A stretch of 42,793 nt of DNA from Paracoccaceae bacterium (lineage in GTDB: Bacteria > Pseudomonadota > Alphaproteobacteria > Rhodobacterales > Rhodobacteraceae), in the NCBI GenBank assembly GCA_006844665.1, contig SPJP01000017.1, positions 1-42,793 on the forward strand, written 5' to 3'. Below, piece by piece: positions 41,372 through 42,793 of this stretch (position 1 is its first letter; each line of letters starts with the position of its first letter). Under the pieces are notes generated by a model. The model was given only the letters and a program-made list of their open reading frames with translations, searched no databases and was not told the origin of the DNA. The position numbers and the translations under genes were made by a program.

Positions 41372-41399
41372 AAGCAGAACGTATTGCGTCTTTCTGCTT
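41372..41399. promoter_or_regulatory. Inverted repeat between tupB and the ArsC-like gene
   Basis: AAGCAGAA (41372-41379) and TTCTGCTT (41392-41399) form a perfect 8-bp inverted repeat around 12 bases in the 220-base divergent region. It could be an operator for tupBCA or for the ArsC-like gene, or a chance repeat. No regulator gene is nearby. Confidence 0.35.
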
Positions 41400-41441
41400 T
41401 ACCCCTGACACTGCCCCTCACGCGTCACAAGGAATTTCGTC

Positions 41442-41771
41442 ATGATGATCTACGGCCTAAGCACATGTCCTGTATGCCAACGCGCCCGCAAAGCACTGGA
41501 AGCCGTGGGCAAAGAAGTCGAATTCCGCGATGTCAGGGCCGATCCCCTGACCGAGGCAGAACTGGATGAGCTGATCATGGAATTCGGCGACCAGCTGGTC
41601 GACAAAAAGACCAGCGATTTTAGCGCCTTGAACAATTGGCTGAAAAACTCGGAAGCCGAAGCCCAAATCTCGGCCCAACCCAAGGTCATGACCCGCCCTG
41701 TTATACGCGACCACGACCAGTTTTTTCTGGGTTGGGACGACGCCGTCCAAAAAGTGGTTCTAGCAAGTTAA
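41442..41771 (+). CDS. ArsC/Spx-like thioredoxin-fold protein
   Basis: A 109-residue protein with an N-terminal thioredoxin-like fold: MIYGLSTCPVCQRARKAL (Cys-Pro-Val-Cys). A later VMTRPVIRD matches the cis-Pro region of the ArsC/Spx/YffB family. It may act as a glutaredoxin-like reductase or a metal/thiol carrier. Two adjacent ATGs are possible starts; AAGGA lies about eight bases before the first. Divergent from tupBCA; no clear functional link. Confidence 0.8.
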   Translation: MMIYGLSTCPVCQRARKALEAVGKEVEFRDVRADPLTEAELDELIMEFGDQLVDKKTSDFSALNNWLKNSEAEAQISAQPKVMTRPVIRDHDQFFLGWDDAVQKVVLAS

Positions 41772-41872
41772 GACATGCATCATATGCGTGTGGCATGTTA
41801 ATTCCTTCTTGACGCAGGACGGCACTGCGCATAGCCCGTCGCCCTTCATCCAATAAACAAGAAGGTCTTAGC

Positions 41873-42793
41873 ATGGCTGCGCGCGCCCCCATTTTGGGCA
41901 TCGACTTTGGCACGTCCAACTCTGGTGCGGCCTATCTGCGCGATGGCAAGCCGTGTTTGGTGGAAATGGCCCCCGGTCAGACCACCCTGCCCACGACGTT
42001 CTTTTTCGACTTTGACACCAGACAAACCCTGATCGGCGACCCCGCCAACCAAGCATTGTTGAACGGGGATGATGGGCGGTTCATGCGCGCGTTGAAACGG
42101 GTTCTAGGCACAAGCCTGATGCACCAAAAGCGCCAGATCTTGAACCAACAGGTCACCTTCGTCGACATCATCGCTGGGTTTCTAAAACAGATCAAAACCA
42201 AGGCGGAGGCTCAGGCCGGTGTCACCTTTGACAATGCCGTGTCAGGTCGCCCTGTGGTTTTCCACGCATCCGGTGATCCGCGAGAGGACCAAGCCGAAGC
42301 CGATTTAAAGGCCTGCTACTTGGCCGCTGGCTTTAAAGACGTGTCCTTTCTGCCAGAACCGCAGGCCGCCGCCATTGCGGGCGGCGCGTTGGACCAGCCC
42401 GGCCAGATCGGCTTGATCGTGGATATCGGCGGCGGAACTTCGGACTTTTCGGTATTTCGATCAGGTGCGTCTGGCTTGGAAATAATGGCCAATCACGGAA
42501 TCCGTATCGGCGGCACCGACTTTGATCGCGCCATCAGCATCGACCGGGTGATGCCCCTACTCGGCAAAGGCACCGAGCTGCGCAAAGTTCTGGGAGCAGG
42601 AACATCCCCGGTACCCAACGCCATTTTCAACGATCTGGCCACTTGGGAAAAAATCCCGTTTCTCTACACCGCTCAGAACCGCCGGTCCGTTAACGAAATG
42701 GAACGCCTGGCGGCAGAACCGCAAAAGTTGGCTAGGTTGTCCGCAGTATTACAAGACGAGCTGGGTCACGAACTGGCCTTTGCGGTAGAGCGC
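41873..42793 (+). CDS. Hsp70-family protein, YegD-like, 3' end missing
   Basis: The first 307 residues of an actin-fold ATPase that runs off the right edge. Phosphate-binding loops are ILGIDFGTSNSGAAYL at the N-terminus and IVDIGGGTSDFSVF around residues 182-195. The sequence resembles YegD, a truncated Hsp70 relative without a full substrate-binding domain in characterised forms. The ATG at 41873 has AAGG nine bases upstream. Whether it ends like YegD (about 420-450 residues) cannot be seen. Confidence 0.87.
   Translation, partial: MAARAPILGIDFGTSNSGAAYLRDGKPCLVEMAPGQTTLPTTFFFDFDTRQTLIGDPANQALLNGDDGRFMRALKRVLGTSLMHQKRQILNQQVTFVDIIAGFLKQIKTKAEAQAGVTFDNAVSGRPVVFHASGDPREDQAEADLKACYLAAGFKDVSFLPEPQAAAIAGGALDQPGQIGLIVDIGGGTSDFSVFRSGASGLEIMANHGIRIGGTDFDRAISIDRVMPLLGKGTELRKVLGAGTSPVPNAIFNDLATWEKIPFLYTAQNRRSVNEMERLAAEPQKLARLSAVLQDELGHELAFAVER

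Noticed and set aside
41773-41798. ACATGC/GCATGT inverted repeat after the ArsC-like gene
   Set aside because: Six-base arms with a 14-base spacer and no T run; too weak to call a terminator or operator.
1-42793. CRISPR arrays, tRNA or rRNA genes, insertion sequences, phage genes
   Set aside because: I looked for regularly spaced repeats, conserved RNA gene motifs, transposase and integrase motifs and saw none.

Overview
The window looks like chromosomal DNA from a marine-type alphaproteobacterium of the Rhodobacterales (Roseobacter group). This is inferred from gene content and order: a DUF3305/DUF3306/TorD-like/fdhGHI formate dehydrogenase island, a paaABCDE-paaZ-paaG operon, a box-type benzoyl-CoA operon with a DUF4863 gene, Tat-exported polyamine-type binding proteins and tightly overlapping ATGA/TAATG gene junctions. 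Base composition is even and moderately GC-rich by eye. I saw no insertion sequence, phage gene, tRNA, rRNA or CRISPR array.

Region 1 (1-3600, minus strand) is the 3' part of an aerobic benzoyl-CoA (box) operon: DUF4863 protein, benzoate-CoA ligase, alpha/beta hydrolase, DUF309 protein and the first 12 codons of boxC. Region 2 (3745-6013) is a divergent pair, an FAD-linked D-2-hydroxyacid-type dehydrogenase and a GntR/FCD regulator. Region 3 (6091-11742) is a spermidine/putrescine-type ABC importer (ATPase, Tat-dependent binding protein, two permeases) ending in an Asp/Glu/hydantoin-racemase-family gene, divergent from a second GntR/FCD regulator; its substrate is unknown.

Region 4 (11879-19270, plus strand) is a compact LacI - binding protein - two permeases - GH63-type glycosidase - ATPase operon. 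It probably imports a small glycosylated compound such as glucosyl- or mannosyl-glycerate and hydrolyses it in the cytoplasm. Both permeases are unusual: the first has an extracytoplasmic insert resembling a DUF11/Ig-like domain, and the second has an extra hydrophobic N-terminal module of about 125 residues. Region 5 (19289-26320, minus strand) is the phenylacetyl-CoA epoxidation operon paaABCDE-paaZ-paaG followed by a YciA-like thioesterase.

Region 6 (26524-41221) is a formate dehydrogenase island. On the minus strand it has DUF3305, DUF3306, a TorD-like chaperone, a small Tat protein, the catalytic subunit (Cys type), the Fe-S subunit, a cytochrome b subunit and a 42-residue membrane peptide not annotated by size-limited gene finders. 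Divergent from it are a large polyferredoxin and then a c-type cytochrome whose N-terminal half resembles a shrunken tungstate-binding protein. These are followed by a four-gene plus-strand operon (DUF6494, Mrp/ApbC, biotin/lipoate-ligase-like, DUF6505) and a tungstate-type ABC transporter (tupBCA). Together these genes could supply metal cofactor, Fe-S clusters, chaperoning and electron transfer for formate oxidation. Region 7 (41442-42793) holds an ArsC/Spx-like thioredoxin-fold protein and the start of a YegD-like Hsp70.

The most interesting leads are the binding-protein/cytochrome c fusion beside tupBCA, the two modified permeases, the four-gene DUF6494-DUF6505 operon, the small peptide after fdhI, and several candidate operators whose position matches a neighbouring regulator or promoter. 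No intergenic stretch exceeds 300 bases; the longest is the divergent formate dehydrogenase/polyferredoxin region (about 297 bases).
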